A stretch of DNA of 64,000 bases from NCBI GenBank assembly GCA_943846735.1, contig OX044364.1:1302001-1366000 (forward strand), given 5' to 3'. How positions within the stretch are numbered: position 1 is the first letter of the stretch; each line of letters starts with the position of its first letter. Source of the DNA: CAJQLB01 sp905479065 (GTDB lineage Bacteria; Bacteroidota; Bacteroidia; Flavobacteriales; Flavobacteriaceae). Below the pieces are notes generated by a model. That model saw only the letters and a list, made by a program, of their open reading frames with translations, did no database searches and had not been told where the DNA came from. A program made the position numbers and the translations under genes. Shown in pieces: positions 37,946 to 47,375 of this stretch.

Positions 37946-39922
37946 TCATAAGAAAAAATTCCAAACTAAACCAAAGCGTACTGTAAAGTCCCTGTAAGGA
38001 TAACCTGGTGCAGAAAAATAATTGTAACCCGTAAAAGCAGAATTAAAATGTTCTGCTATTAAAAAGATTCTTGTTTGTCTAATTTTTGCATTAACGAAGA
38101 AATCCATACGAGGAAAACCTTTCATACTTGTTTGGTTTTGAGTGTAAAACTCTCCTAATAATGGGTCGTAGCCATTCATGAAATAATCTGTGAAATACTT
38201 TAGTGATACACCTGTTTGAAGTAATAAGGCGTTTTTGAAGAGACGGTTCGTATAGTACAATGTAGTCCGAAAATTTACATCAGGCATATTTAAAATATTC
38301 TCATTTGATACTACTTTTTGATAGCGCAATACATTGTCAAGCGTGAAATTGTACCATTTTAATTCTTTGCTCAACTTAACCCTCCAGTAACTAATTTCTT
38401 TTTTGTACTGAAATGGTTTTACAAGACCATCAGATTCAGACACACCAAAGTAAGTATGATTGTTTAACAATGTATAATCTGCTTCCAAATCAAATAATTT
38501 TTTCGATTGAAACATCAATGACAACTGGCTTGTCTTAATGTTGTCAAAATCATTTGACCAATTATAATTGACATAATCACTTTGATACAACAAAAAATTA
38601 TAATTGGGTGTTTTCGAATTCAAATTTATACCGACAGCAATATTTGACTTATCATTTATGTTGTAATAAGCCCTTCCGGTCATATAATTCCCAGTGAAAT
38701 CTCCAGAAATATTCAACCCAAAATCACCTTTCACGTCAAACGCTCCAATTTTTTTTTGATATGACCCCCCTAAAGACAAGACATCCCCTTTCAACCTATT
38801 TACAATATCAATACCGTCTAAAGTCACCAACTTACCATACCCGTAGTTAAAACTGTTGTATGCTAATTTAAATTTAATCTCTCCTAGGTCATGACTTTGA
38901 TATAAAGCATGTAAATCTACATACATATTCTGAAACGATACCGCATCCCTGACAGTAGAATTTACGAAGGCTTCACCGAAAAAATCATTTGGTGATGATT
39001 GTATGAATTTGTAATATTTATCCTCAAAAACAAAAGTATTTCCAACACTCAAAGTGTTTTTTGTAATTGAGTCAGTTGAACGTATTACGTCGTATGAATG
39101 ATTCAAGAAATAACGATTACCTCTAAGAAAATTTTCAGCATTTTCAAAAATAGGATCAAAAACTGAACGATCTAAAAATTCAGGATTACCGATTTCAAAA
39201 TTATTAACGTCTTCATCTTTTAGTCCTCCATTTTGTTGATTAAAAACATCTTGAGCAGCGAGATGCCCTCGTATCTTATATCTATTGTCTTTTGTTTTGT
39301 AATTGGCACCAATAATAAAATTTCCTACGCTTGTTAGACTATGTTGGTACTTTCCTAAGGACCTCAACCCTTTATAACTTAGTGATAAATTAAATTGAGG
39401 AGAGGTATTAACGGTAAATAAAGACTCTAACAATTGTCCTTGTTCAAAAGCCGTTTTATACATTAACTCTGTAAGTGGTGTTGGTACAAAATAGTAGTTA
39501 ACGTCACGAATTTCTTTGTAGTTATAATGAAGCCCTCTAGCCCCAAAATTTGGCATCAACCTATTTTTAGCAAAATCAATACTCAAAGAATTGTATGATT
39601 GACCCAAATTTGCAAAAGGCAACAAATCAAAATTATCTTTTCGCAAATAATTGTATTTATGGTACTTTTTTATATTAAGCGACGTATCAACGACGACGGT
39701 ATCATTTTCTATTGAAATAATTTTATAATCTTCAATTTTTACATTCTCATTTTTTATGTTTTTATTTGACGTGTTATTGCCAAAATTGCTAAGACCTCCT
39801 AAAGTATCATTTCTCATCCTAGAAACATCAATATTTCTGTTTGCTTTATCTTTGACCAATTTTACTTGTGACCAGAGATTATTTACTAAAACTAGGGAAA
39901 AAATGAGTACTATTTTTTTCAT
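37946..39922 (-). CDS. Putative outer-membrane porin (Porin_10-like)
   Basis: This 658-residue protein has a signal peptide (MKKIVLIFSLVLVNNLWSQ) and a long beta-barrel with alternating polar and aromatic strands, ending in aromatic FTVRFGLVWNFFL as expected for an outer-membrane protein. The segment LPFANLGQSYNSLSIDF followed by FGARGLHYNY and FYVPTPLTELMYKTAFEQGQ-like text is the flavobacterial 'putative porin' family (Porin_10). Cargo is unknown. It ends 45 bases before the distal rRNA promoter, with no strong terminator between. Confidence 0.85.
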   Translation of the reverse strand: MKKIVLIFSLVLVNNLWSQVKLVKDKANRNIDVSRMRNDTLGGLSNFGNNTSNKNIKNENVKIEDYKIISIENDTVVVDTSLNIKKYHKYNYLRKDNFDLLPFANLGQSYNSLSIDFAKNRLMPNFGARGLHYNYKEIRDVNYYFVPTPLTELMYKTAFEQGQLLESLFTVNTSPQFNLSLSYKGLRSLGKYQHSLTSVGNFIIGANYKTKDNRYKIRGHLAAQDVFNQQNGGLKDEDVNNFEIGNPEFLDRSVFDPIFENAENFLRGNRYFLNHSYDVIRSTDSITKNTLSVGNTFVFEDKYYKFIQSSPNDFFGEAFVNSTVRDAVSFQNMYVDLHALYQSHDLGEIKFKLAYNSFNYGYGKLVTLDGIDIVNRLKGDVLSLGGSYQKKIGAFDVKGDFGLNISGDFTGNYMTGRAYYNINDKSNIAVGINLNSKTPNYNFLLYQSDYVNYNWSNDFDNIKTSQLSLMFQSKKLFDLEADYTLLNNHTYFGVSESDGLVKPFQYKKEISYWRVKLSKELKWYNFTLDNVLRYQKVVSNENILNMPDVNFRTTLYYTNRLFKNALLLQTGVSLKYFTDYFMNGYDPLLGEFYTQNQTSMKGFPRMDFFVNAKIRQTRIFLIAEHFNSAFTGYNYFSAPGYPYRDFTVRFGLVWNFFL

Positions 39923-39963
39923 AAATTATTGAACTGTGTCAATTTTTGTTAAAAAAACTGAGT

Positions 39964-39971
39964 CAAAAATA
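39964..39971 (-). promoter_or_regulatory. -7-like element before the porin gene
   Basis: The minus strand reads TATTTTTG, a TAnnTTTG match 41 bases before the porin ATG. The AT-rich setting and the absence of a -33 TTG make it weak. Confidence 0.3.
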
Positions 39972-40052
39972 GTAAATATCTTATGGAATCACTTCTTTTA
40001 CTTTATAAAGAGGGTTATTTACATGAATAAGATTCAAATCATTTAAAATATC

Positions 40053-40652
40053 ATGTTAGCATTAAAATATTCGGAATTTAATTTTGAATGCGGAACGGAT
40101 GAAGCAGGTCGTGGATGCCTGGCGGGTCCCGTAACAGCTGCTGCCATAATTTTACCAAATAGTTTTAGTAATAGCGTCCTTAATGATTCTAAACAGTTAT
40201 CAAAAAAGAAACGTCACGAATTAAAGGATATTATTGAGAATGACGCTATTTGTTATGGCGTCTCGCATGTTTTTGAAAAAGATATAGACAAGCTAAATAT
40301 TCTAAATGCCTCAATTTTAGCAATGCACCAAGCTATTGAGAAGTTGGATCACAAAATTGATTTTATAAGTGTTGATGGCAATAAATTTAAACCATTTAAA
40401 TCCATACAACACCAAACCATTATTAAAGGTGATGGGAAGTTTTTAAATATTGCTGCCGCGTCAGTTTTAGCGAAAACCTACAGAGACGCTTATATGGAAA
40501 CAATTCACAAAGAATATCCAATGTATAATTGGCAAAAAAATAAAGGCTACCCTACTGCAGAGCACAGGTCAGCCATTGAAAAATATGGAATTACAAAATA
40601 TCACAGAAAATCATTTAAGTTACTTCCCTCACAGTTGACATTAAAATTTTAA
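40053..40652 (+). CDS. rnhB: Ribonuclease HII
   Basis: This 199-residue nuclease has the catalytic motif GTDEAGRGCLAGPV (Asp16, Glu17), the third acidic site in ISVDGNKF and the C-terminal AAASVLAKTYRDAYM and NKGYPTAEHRSAI. RNase HII removes ribonucleotides and RNA in RNA-DNA hybrids. It diverges from the porin gene and precedes the beta-propeller lipoprotein. Confidence 0.97.
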   Translation: MLALKYSEFNFECGTDEAGRGCLAGPVTAAAIILPNSFSNSVLNDSKQLSKKKRHELKDIIENDAICYGVSHVFEKDIDKLNILNASILAMHQAIEKLDHKIDFISVDGNKFKPFKSIQHQTIIKGDGKFLNIAAASVLAKTYRDAYMETIHKEYPMYNWQKNKGYPTAEHRSAIEKYGITKYHRKSFKLLPSQLTLKF

Positions 40653-40665
40653 AATAATACCTTTG
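40635..40665 (+). promoter_or_regulatory. Promoter for the beta-propeller lipoprotein: TTG-N20-TACCTTTG
   Basis: TTG (40635-40637), 20 bases and TACCTTTG (40658-40665) match the Bacteroidota promoter pattern. The -33 lies in the last codons of rnhB and the -7 box is 17 bases before the lipoprotein ATG, so this gene has its own promoter with a very short leader. Confidence 0.65.
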
Positions 40666-40682
40666 TGAAATAACTTTGCTTA

Positions 40683-43025
40683 ATGAAAAAACTGTTTCTG
40701 TTTTTAATTATTTCAATTTGTTTTTTTAGTTGTAAAAACACTGACCATTTAACTGGAAATCTTTCTGAATATATTCCTCCAAACTCTTCAACTGTTATTA
40801 AAATTTCAGATTTTGAGTTATTTCAAAATGACATTGAAGAAAGTGATTTTTTAAAACTAAATTTCAAGCAAAACTCACAGGAGTACAATTTAGATATTTT
40901 TAAGAATTTGAATATATCTGATGAAACTTTACTTTGTATGACCCAGGATGATGATACGACTCATTTATCAATAATTACAAAATATCACGATAGCCTTGTC
41001 CCAAAAAAATTTATTGACTCGAGTCAATTTTACAATAGAATTATTGATAGTATTTATGTTCTTTCTACTTCAAGAAAAATCGTTAATTCTTTGAAGTCAG
41101 AATCAAATAAGGATTTTGAAGACCTCCTCAAGTTAACAAAAACTAGTGCCTCTTTTTCAATTTTTTTACAAAAAAAACACATTATTGAAGAGGCCTCGCA
41201 TGAAAATATCAAACAACATACAACAGAATCATTCATACTTGATGTTCAAGCACACGCGAATGAAGTCAACATGAACGGAATCGTGACCTCTACCGGAGAC
41301 ACCAACCATGTCACAGCTATCTTTTCGAATAATACCGCTCAAGAAACCACAATTGCGATGATAGCCCCGAATAATTGTAAAGGATTTATCAATTTCACTT
41401 TTGATAATTATAAAAAATTAAAATCAAATATTCAAAATTATAGTGCGCTACCAACTGACTCTACATCAACTGATTTTTGGTTAAACTCTATCAACGAGAT
41501 TGGAGAAATTTTCTATGAGAATTACGGTGTTGTGATTGCAAAATCAATTGACCCATTAATAACATTTGATGGCCTAATAGACCACCAAGAACGTCAGAGT
41601 GTTTTCAGAGATATTCAAATTCTAAAATTTGAATCCCCAAAATTACTTGGTCAAATTTTTAAACCTCTATTATCTAGTGCCGAATTAAATTACTATGCAC
41701 TCGTTGATCATTACTTTATTTTTGCAGAGTCTCAATCTCATATTGAAACAGTTATCTCAAATTATAAAAATGGAACTACTTTTTATAATGATCCAAATTT
41801 CCAACAAAGTTCATTAAATTTAAGTAACGAAGCATCACTTGTATCGGTAATTAGAGGTAAGGAGCTTCCGTCGAATACGTTTGAGATTCCATTTAAGCAT
41901 ATCAATTTTAACAACTATGACTTTAAGGCCTTTCAACTTATTCAAGATGAAGGATTTATGCATGTCAATATTCATGTCAATAATTTTAAACCTGTCTCTA
42001 AACCCAATACAATTACTGAGGAATTTAATACAGCACTTGATGCTGAAATTTTAATTACTCCACAGTTTGTATCCAATCACAGAAATAAGCAGCGTGATAT
42101 CATTGTCCAAGACATTAACAACGATTTATACCTAATTAACAATGGTGGTAAAATTTTATGGAAAAAACATCTCGATGGTAATATACTTGGTAAGGTAAGC
42201 CAGATAGATACCTATAAAAACGGAAGACTTCAGTTTGTTTTTAGTACTCCCTACCGTACTTATCTTATTGACAGAAATGGCAAAGATGTTGGTCCATTTC
42301 CTTTAAAATTTCAAAAGGAAATAACTCAACCCTTGTCTGTTTTTGATTATGACTCAAATAAAAACTATCGTTTATTGGTGACACAAAATGATGCATTACT
42401 AATGTATGATTCCAGAGGAAAAAAAGTAACTGGTTTTAGATACAAAAACAATAATCCTATTCTTAAGCAACCTAAACACTTTAGACTGAACGGAAAAGAT
42501 TATATCATTTTTGCAACTGCAGAAAAAATGAAAATATTAAATCGCAGAGGAAAAACAAGAATTAATATAAAAGAATCTATTAACTTTTCAAATAATGATA
42601 TTTACCTCTATAAAAACCAGTTTACAACCACTTCAAAAAAAGGTGAACTTATTCAGGTGAATTCTCAGGGAGTAATGAGCAAGCAGCGTTTAAAATTAGA
42701 CCGTAATCATGCGATGGTAGCCACAAATAAAACGTTAAGCTTTCTTTCGGAGAATTACATTACTATCAAACAAAAGACAAAACAACTTGATTTTGGATTT
42801 TATACCAAACCTGTAATTTTTTATTTGAATGATAAAATTTATGTGAGTGTGACTGATCTACAGTCTAAAAAAGTTTATCTCTTTGATAGTTCGGCTAATA
42901 TTCAAAATAATTTTCCAGTTTATGGCAACTCTCAAATAGAATTAGAAAATATGGATAATGATGCTGCACTTGAAATACTAACAACAGGAGATTCAAACTC
43001 TATTATTGTTTATCAAAAAAACTAA
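40683..43025 (+). CDS. Lipoprotein with DUF3352-like N-terminal part and C-terminal beta-propeller-like repeats
   Basis: This 780-residue protein has a lipoprotein signal (MKKLFLFLIISICFFSC) and Cys18 as the likely lipid site. Residues about 20-440 contain repeated 'LISNE/ITF'-type beta-sheet segments of no family I can name with certainty; the C-terminal ~330 contains repeated propeller-like blades (DIIVQDINNDLYLINNGGKILWKK, TYLIDRNGKDVGPFP, LLMYDSRGKKVTGF, MKILNRRGKTRI). Function is unknown; likely a surface or periplasmic scaffold. It follows rnhB in flavobacteria, as I recall. Confidence 0.7.
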   Translation: MKKLFLFLIISICFFSCKNTDHLTGNLSEYIPPNSSTVIKISDFELFQNDIEESDFLKLNFKQNSQEYNLDIFKNLNISDETLLCMTQDDDTTHLSIITKYHDSLVPKKFIDSSQFYNRIIDSIYVLSTSRKIVNSLKSESNKDFEDLLKLTKTSASFSIFLQKKHIIEEASHENIKQHTTESFILDVQAHANEVNMNGIVTSTGDTNHVTAIFSNNTAQETTIAMIAPNNCKGFINFTFDNYKKLKSNIQNYSALPTDSTSTDFWLNSINEIGEIFYENYGVVIAKSIDPLITFDGLIDHQERQSVFRDIQILKFESPKLLGQIFKPLLSSAELNYYALVDHYFIFAESQSHIETVISNYKNGTTFYNDPNFQQSSLNLSNEASLVSVIRGKELPSNTFEIPFKHINFNNYDFKAFQLIQDEGFMHVNIHVNNFKPVSKPNTITEEFNTALDAEILITPQFVSNHRNKQRDIIVQDINNDLYLINNGGKILWKKHLDGNILGKVSQIDTYKNGRLQFVFSTPYRTYLIDRNGKDVGPFPLKFQKEITQPLSVFDYDSNKNYRLLVTQNDALLMYDSRGKKVTGFRYKNNNPILKQPKHFRLNGKDYIIFATAEKMKILNRRGKTRINIKESINFSNNDIYLYKNQFTTTSKKGELIQVNSQGVMSKQRLKLDRNHAMVATNKTLSFLSENYITIKQKTKQLDFGFYTKPVIFYLNDKIYVSVTDLQSKKVYLFDSSANIQNNFPVYGNSQIELENMDNDAALEILTTGDSNSIIVYQKN

Positions 43026-43178
43026 TTTAACCTTTTGGTAATGAAGTATTTAATTTTAACTTTGAGTTAATCCCTTTCAACTAATCAGACAAACAACAAC
43101 CTATTTAGATAATAATTCAGTGTCGAATAATCGACTTACATAGACGGTAACCGAATCGACAAGTCCCTTTATCTTCAG

Positions 43179-43206
43179 CGCCAAGACAATGATGTCTTGG
43201 CGTTTT
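43179..43206 (+). terminator. Strong intrinsic terminator after the lipoprotein gene
   Basis: CGCCAAGACA, loop ATGA, TGTCTTGGCG then TTTT form a 10-bp perfect stem with high GC content, about 155 bases after the stop and 30 bases before the DUF819 gene. The 150 bases between the stop and the hairpin hold nothing else that I recognise. Confidence 0.85.
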
Positions 43207-43236
43207 AGATTTTAAATAATTCAGTATATTTAAAAC

Positions 43237-44379
43237 ATGTATTTCACCAACAATCCCATTTACGTTCTCTCTATATTATGCCTTATGGTTATTTTAGCGG
43301 TTTACGCTGGAAAAACTACGTTTGGAAAACAGTTTGGAGCGGCCTTATTAGTTATAGTTTTCACCGCAATTATTGCTAATTTAAAGTTGATTCCCTCAGC
43401 ATCCAACAGTATTCCATTATACAGTGCTATTTTTAAATATGTAGCACCAATATCCATATTTTATTTGTTGCTTAATGTCAATTTAATCTCAATAAAACGA
43501 GCAGGGCTGCCAATGATTGGACTTTTCTTAATTGGTTCTTTGGCAACCACTTTAGGGATACTCATATCATGGTTTGTATTATCTCCAGAACGTGTGTTAG
43601 GCGAAGATGGCAAAATAATCGCTGGAATGCTCACAGGAACTTACACTGGAGGTTCTGTCAATTTTAATGCCGTAGCTTTGGAGTATAATTTTCAAGAAAA
43701 TGGTATACTGTATGCAGGAACTATTGCAGTTGACAATGTCGTGACTACCTTATGGATTATTGCCACTTTAACTTTTCCGATTATTTTGGGGCGTTTGTGG
43801 CGAGGTAAACCCAATTTTAAAACAAACACTCACCATACGCAAGATCAGCATCCGGAAGATGAGACTATCGATTTAGTCTCACTCATGTGGTTACTGTTTT
43901 TAGGTATTAGCGCTTTTAACATAGCTGATTTAATTAAAGAATTTATACCACAAATTCCATCTATTTTAACCCTATCAACCATTGGAATTGTGTTGGCTCA
44001 GACCAAATTTATAGCGAATTTAAAAGGTAGTCATAATTTAGGTTTGTATCTAGTGTTTATTTTCTTAGCAGTAATTGGTGCTTTTTGTGAAATTAGTGCT
44101 GTTGCTCAATTAAAGGATGTCGGTATTACCTTACTTCTATTTGCAGGCCTTGCTGTTTTTCTGCATGGTATAATTGTTATTATATTAGGAGGCTTGCTGT
44201 ATCGCGATTGGGAAATGATTGCAATCGTGAGTCAAGCTAATGTTGGCGGTGGTACCACTGCTATAGCTTTGGCTGAGTCTTTTGGTCGGAAAGAACTTAT
44301 ATTGCCGGCTATTTTAGTTGGCACATTAGGAACAGCCCTCGGGACATATTTAGGTTTTTTTGTAGTTTATATTTTATAA
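43237..44379 (+). CDS. DUF819 family membrane protein
   Basis: This 380-residue integral membrane protein has about 10-11 hydrophobic helices. Characteristic segments are GMLTGTYTGGSVNFNAVALEY near residue 130 and a second inverted-looking SQANVGGGTTAIALAESFG near 335, typical of DUF819 and of exchangers built from two inverted halves. The transported solute is unknown. It starts 30 bases after a terminator and is followed by the AKR operon after 110 bases. Confidence 0.88.
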   Translation: MYFTNNPIYVLSILCLMVILAVYAGKTTFGKQFGAALLVIVFTAIIANLKLIPSASNSIPLYSAIFKYVAPISIFYLLLNVNLISIKRAGLPMIGLFLIGSLATTLGILISWFVLSPERVLGEDGKIIAGMLTGTYTGGSVNFNAVALEYNFQENGILYAGTIAVDNVVTTLWIIATLTFPIILGRLWRGKPNFKTNTHHTQDQHPEDETIDLVSLMWLLFLGISAFNIADLIKEFIPQIPSILTLSTIGIVLAQTKFIANLKGSHNLGLYLVFIFLAVIGAFCEISAVAQLKDVGITLLLFAGLAVFLHGIIVIILGGLLYRDWEMIAIVSQANVGGGTTAIALAESFGRKELILPAILVGTLGTALGTYLGFFVVYIL

Positions 44380-44488
44380 AAATCTGATGAAATATAGATT
44401 TAATCTCATCATATCAAATCACTGATAAATTTATATATTTATCACTTATGAACGTTATGACACCATTGCTTAAACCTTACAAATATTT

Positions 44489-45532
44489 ATGAAACGTATT
44501 GAAATACGACCTGGTTACTCAATTTCAAAAGTTATTAAGGGAGGATGGCATCTCGCAGGGGGTCATGGTATTATTGACCAAAACAAAGCTCTCGAGGACA
44601 TGTATCAATTCGTCAAAGCTGGAATCACAACCTTTGACTGTGCAGATATCTATACAGGGGTAGAAGAACTCATTGGCAAGTTTCGAAAAAAATATCAAGA
44701 CGAATTTCAATCTGGAGAGTTGGCTCCTATTCAAATTCACACTAAATATGTTCCTGATTATTCATCCTTGGCAACCTTAAAAAAAGAGGATACCGTAAAG
44801 ATTATTGATCGTTCACTCAGACGACTTAACGTTGAACAACTTGATTTAGTTCAATTCGCATGGTGGGATTATCAATTTCCAAGATATTTAGAAACAGCTG
44901 TACATCTTTCAGAACTACAAAAAAGCGGCAAGATTAGACACCTAGGGGTAACTAATTTTGACACGGTTAGAATCAAAGAAATGTTAAACGCTGGTGTTGA
45001 AATTACGACAAATCAAGTGCAATACTCATTGCTAGACCGTCGTGTAGAAAACAGCATGAGTGATTTAGCCCAAGAACATAATATTCCTTACTTGTGCTAT
45101 GGATCTATTGCAGGTGGATTTCTTAGTGATCGCTATTTAGAAACTTCAGATCCAACACAACCGTATGAAAATCGCTCATTGACAAAATACAGACTGATCA
45201 TTGATGAATTTGGTGGCTACAACCTATTTCAAGAATTACTTAAAGTACTTAGAACAATCGCTGACAAATACCATGTTGGTGTGGCGGAGATAGCGAGTAA
45301 ATATGTCCTACAAAAACCAATGGTTGCGTCTGTTATTATTGGAGCTCGAAATAACAAGCATTTAAATAATTTAAAAAAACTAGACTATTTTAATTTGAAT
45401 AATGATGACTTAGAAGCAATTTCTAAAATAATTGACATTAGTAAAGGGCCGTATGGACCTTTTTACGAATTGGAGCGGGACAAAACAGGCAAGCATGGTT
45501 CGATAATGAAATATAATTTAAACGAATCATAA
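44489..45532 (+). CDS. Aldo/keto reductase
   Basis: This 347-residue TIM-barrel enzyme has the catalytic Asp-Tyr pair in FDCADIYTG, a Lys in HTKYV and cofactor-region residues SVIIGARNNKHL. The usual catalytic His segment (QxHWW) is replaced by LVQFAWWDY, so the His is missing or shifted. Relatives oxidise or reduce sugars, aldehydes or ketones with NADPH. It starts an operon with a NhaC-like transporter 4 bases downstream. Confidence 0.9.
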   Translation: MKRIEIRPGYSISKVIKGGWHLAGGHGIIDQNKALEDMYQFVKAGITTFDCADIYTGVEELIGKFRKKYQDEFQSGELAPIQIHTKYVPDYSSLATLKKEDTVKIIDRSLRRLNVEQLDLVQFAWWDYQFPRYLETAVHLSELQKSGKIRHLGVTNFDTVRIKEMLNAGVEITTNQVQYSLLDRRVENSMSDLAQEHNIPYLCYGSIAGGFLSDRYLETSDPTQPYENRSLTKYRLIIDEFGGYNLFQELLKVLRTIADKYHVGVAEIASKYVLQKPMVASVIIGARNNKHLNNLKKLDYFNLNNDDLEAISKIIDISKGPYGPFYELERDKTGKHGSIMKYNLNES

Positions 45533-45536
45533 ATAC

Positions 45537-46937
45537 ATGAAACTAGATTTAAAAAATGAAGATAGTAAGCAGCTACTCGAATTTCATGGTGGACTATTTG
45601 GAGCTTTAACGCCTTTCATTATTTTTATTGTAGGTGTTGTTACCATTGCATTAGCTGGAGCGCCAGACGAAAAGGGATTTTGGCCTATACTCCTTTTAGC
45701 AATTGGCGTAGGACTCATTTTAGCAAAAAACAGAACTGCTTTTTCTGAAATAATCATTTCTGGTATGTCACAAAAAATAGTTATGATTATGATCATGGCT
45801 TGGATGCTGGCTTCCATTATTGGTGTTCTAATGACACTCACCGGATTTGTTGAAGCACTTATTTGGATTTCTGATCAACTAAGCCTTGATAGTATTAGTT
45901 TTGTAATAACAACTTATATTATTTGTTGTATTGTATCCTTATCAACAGGTTCAAGTTTTGCGACCATATTAATTTGTAGCCCCCTACTTTATCCCACCGG
46001 AGGAATTTTAGGCGCTCACTTACCGTCACTTGCTGGAGCCATTATAGGAGGAGCAGCTTTTGGAGATTTTATTGCACCAATTTCAGATACAACTATCGCA
46101 AGTGCCCTAAGTCAACAGGCGAAAATTGGTAAGGTGGTTAAAAGCAGGATTAAATATGTGGCTCCTGCAGCAGTACTCGCATTAATTGGTTACACACTTA
46201 CCGCAACACTATTTCATAGTAACAAAAGTTCAAGCGAAATTATGTTAGCCGGTGAATCTGAGGGTTTATTAATGTTAGCCGTTCCTATCGTTACAATTTT
46301 TCTTTTTCTTAAAGGAAAGCATTTAGTGCATGGTTTGTTGTTTGGTTTATTATTTGGGACCCTTTTAGGAGTAATTTCAGGACTTTTATCTTTCGAGCAG
46401 GTCATTTCTTTGGACTTGGAAAATTTTGCAGCAAAAAGTTTTGTAATTGAAGGTATTAACCGCGCTGTTGGTTTAAGCGTCTTTACTATGTTACTCATGG
46501 GGCTAGTTGCAACCTTAAAAGCAAGTGGTATTATGACCAAGCTCGTGAACTTTGCTACGTTTCATACAAAAACAAAAAAGCAAGCAGAAAGCTGGATTAT
46601 AAGTGTAATGAGTGCTGCTGTTTTATTTACCACACATAGCATCGTCGCCATATTAATGGTTACAGACTTTTCTAATAAAACAGGAGATAAATTAGGAATC
46701 CCAAAAATAAGACGTGCAAATTTATTGAGTTTGGTGGCATGTATATTCCCATTTGTACTTCCTTATTTCATTCCTGTAATATTAATGGCAAACATGACCA
46801 ATACTGGACAAGAATTTGGCGTGGCTCAAGTGAGTTCTTTAGATGTTGGGTTGTATAATTTTATGTCTTGGGGATTATTAATAGTTACCTTAATGACCAT
46901 TTTCATCAAGTTTAAAAACGTAAAACATGACAAATAA
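45537..46937 (+). CDS. NhaC-family Na+/H+ antiporter
   Basis: This 466-residue membrane protein with about 11-12 helices carries NhaC family segments: STGSSFATILICSPLLYPTG, SLAGAIIGGAAFGDFIAPISDTTIASALSQQ and the later RAVGLSVFTMLLMGLVA (the middle two partly quoted). NhaC-type transporters exchange Na+ for H+ and sometimes carry organic acids. It begins 4 bases after the aldo/keto reductase stop and overlaps the TIGR04076 gene by 11 bases, so the three are cotranscribed. Confidence 0.9.
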   Translation: MKLDLKNEDSKQLLEFHGGLFGALTPFIIFIVGVVTIALAGAPDEKGFWPILLLAIGVGLILAKNRTAFSEIIISGMSQKIVMIMIMAWMLASIIGVLMTLTGFVEALIWISDQLSLDSISFVITTYIICCIVSLSTGSSFATILICSPLLYPTGGILGAHLPSLAGAIIGGAAFGDFIAPISDTTIASALSQQAKIGKVVKSRIKYVAPAAVLALIGYTLTATLFHSNKSSSEIMLAGESEGLLMLAVPIVTIFLFLKGKHLVHGLLFGLLFGTLLGVISGLLSFEQVISLDLENFAAKSFVIEGINRAVGLSVFTMLLMGLVATLKASGIMTKLVNFATFHTKTKKQAESWIISVMSAAVLFTTHSIVAILMVTDFSNKTGDKLGIPKIRRANLLSLVACIFPFVLPYFIPVILMANMTNTGQEFGVAQVSSLDVGLYNFMSWGLLIVTLMTIFIKFKNVKHDK

Positions 46938-47286
46938 CAACAAACTAAACAATAACCAATTTGAACTATACGACCTAGAGATTGTTGTGGAACAAATTAA
47001 CGGGCATTGCACTTGTAATATGGCTATTGGAGACTCATTTTTTTTAAAGGGGGGAAAGATATCTTTACCAAAAAAAAGTGATTTTTGTCTTTATGCACTT
47101 CAGAGTACTATTCCTTTATTACCCGCAAAGCAGCGACAAAATCATTTAGCAGATTGGATGGAAACAGATGCCAGGGTTACTTGCCCTGATCCAGAGTGTA
47201 GGCTCATCATGGTCATCAAAAGGTGTAAAACAAGAATTTTAAATCATGATGATGTAAGCGCCATACCATCTAAAAAAGGCACATAA
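46927..47286 (+). CDS. TIGR04076-like small Cys-rich protein
   Basis: This 119-residue protein has cysteines in GHCTCNMAIGD, DFCLYALQS and RVTCPDPECRLIMVIKRC, and an overall order (E-x-x-x-G-x-C then GD-x-F, then CPDP, then KR) that matches the TIGR04076 family as I recall it. The function is unknown; a metal or small-ligand binding role is plausible. It is the last gene of the AKR-NhaC operon (11-base overlap) and convergent with argS. Confidence 0.7.
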   Translation: MTNNNKLNNNQFELYDLEIVVEQINGHCTCNMAIGDSFFLKGGKISLPKKSDFCLYALQSTIPLLPAKQRQNHLADWMETDARVTCPDPECRLIMVIKRCKTRILNHDDVSAIPSKKGT

Positions 47287-47375
47287 TACTTAGTTTACCC
47301 AATTGTAAATGAAAAAATATCACAATTTTTGGACTTGTACTTAATTTGAAATGACAGTCATACCCGCTAAAATGA

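Noticed and set aside
47287..47375. Possible bidirectional terminator between TIGR04076 gene and argS
   Set aside because: Only a short AATTGT/ACAATT pairing with a long loop is visible; not convincing.
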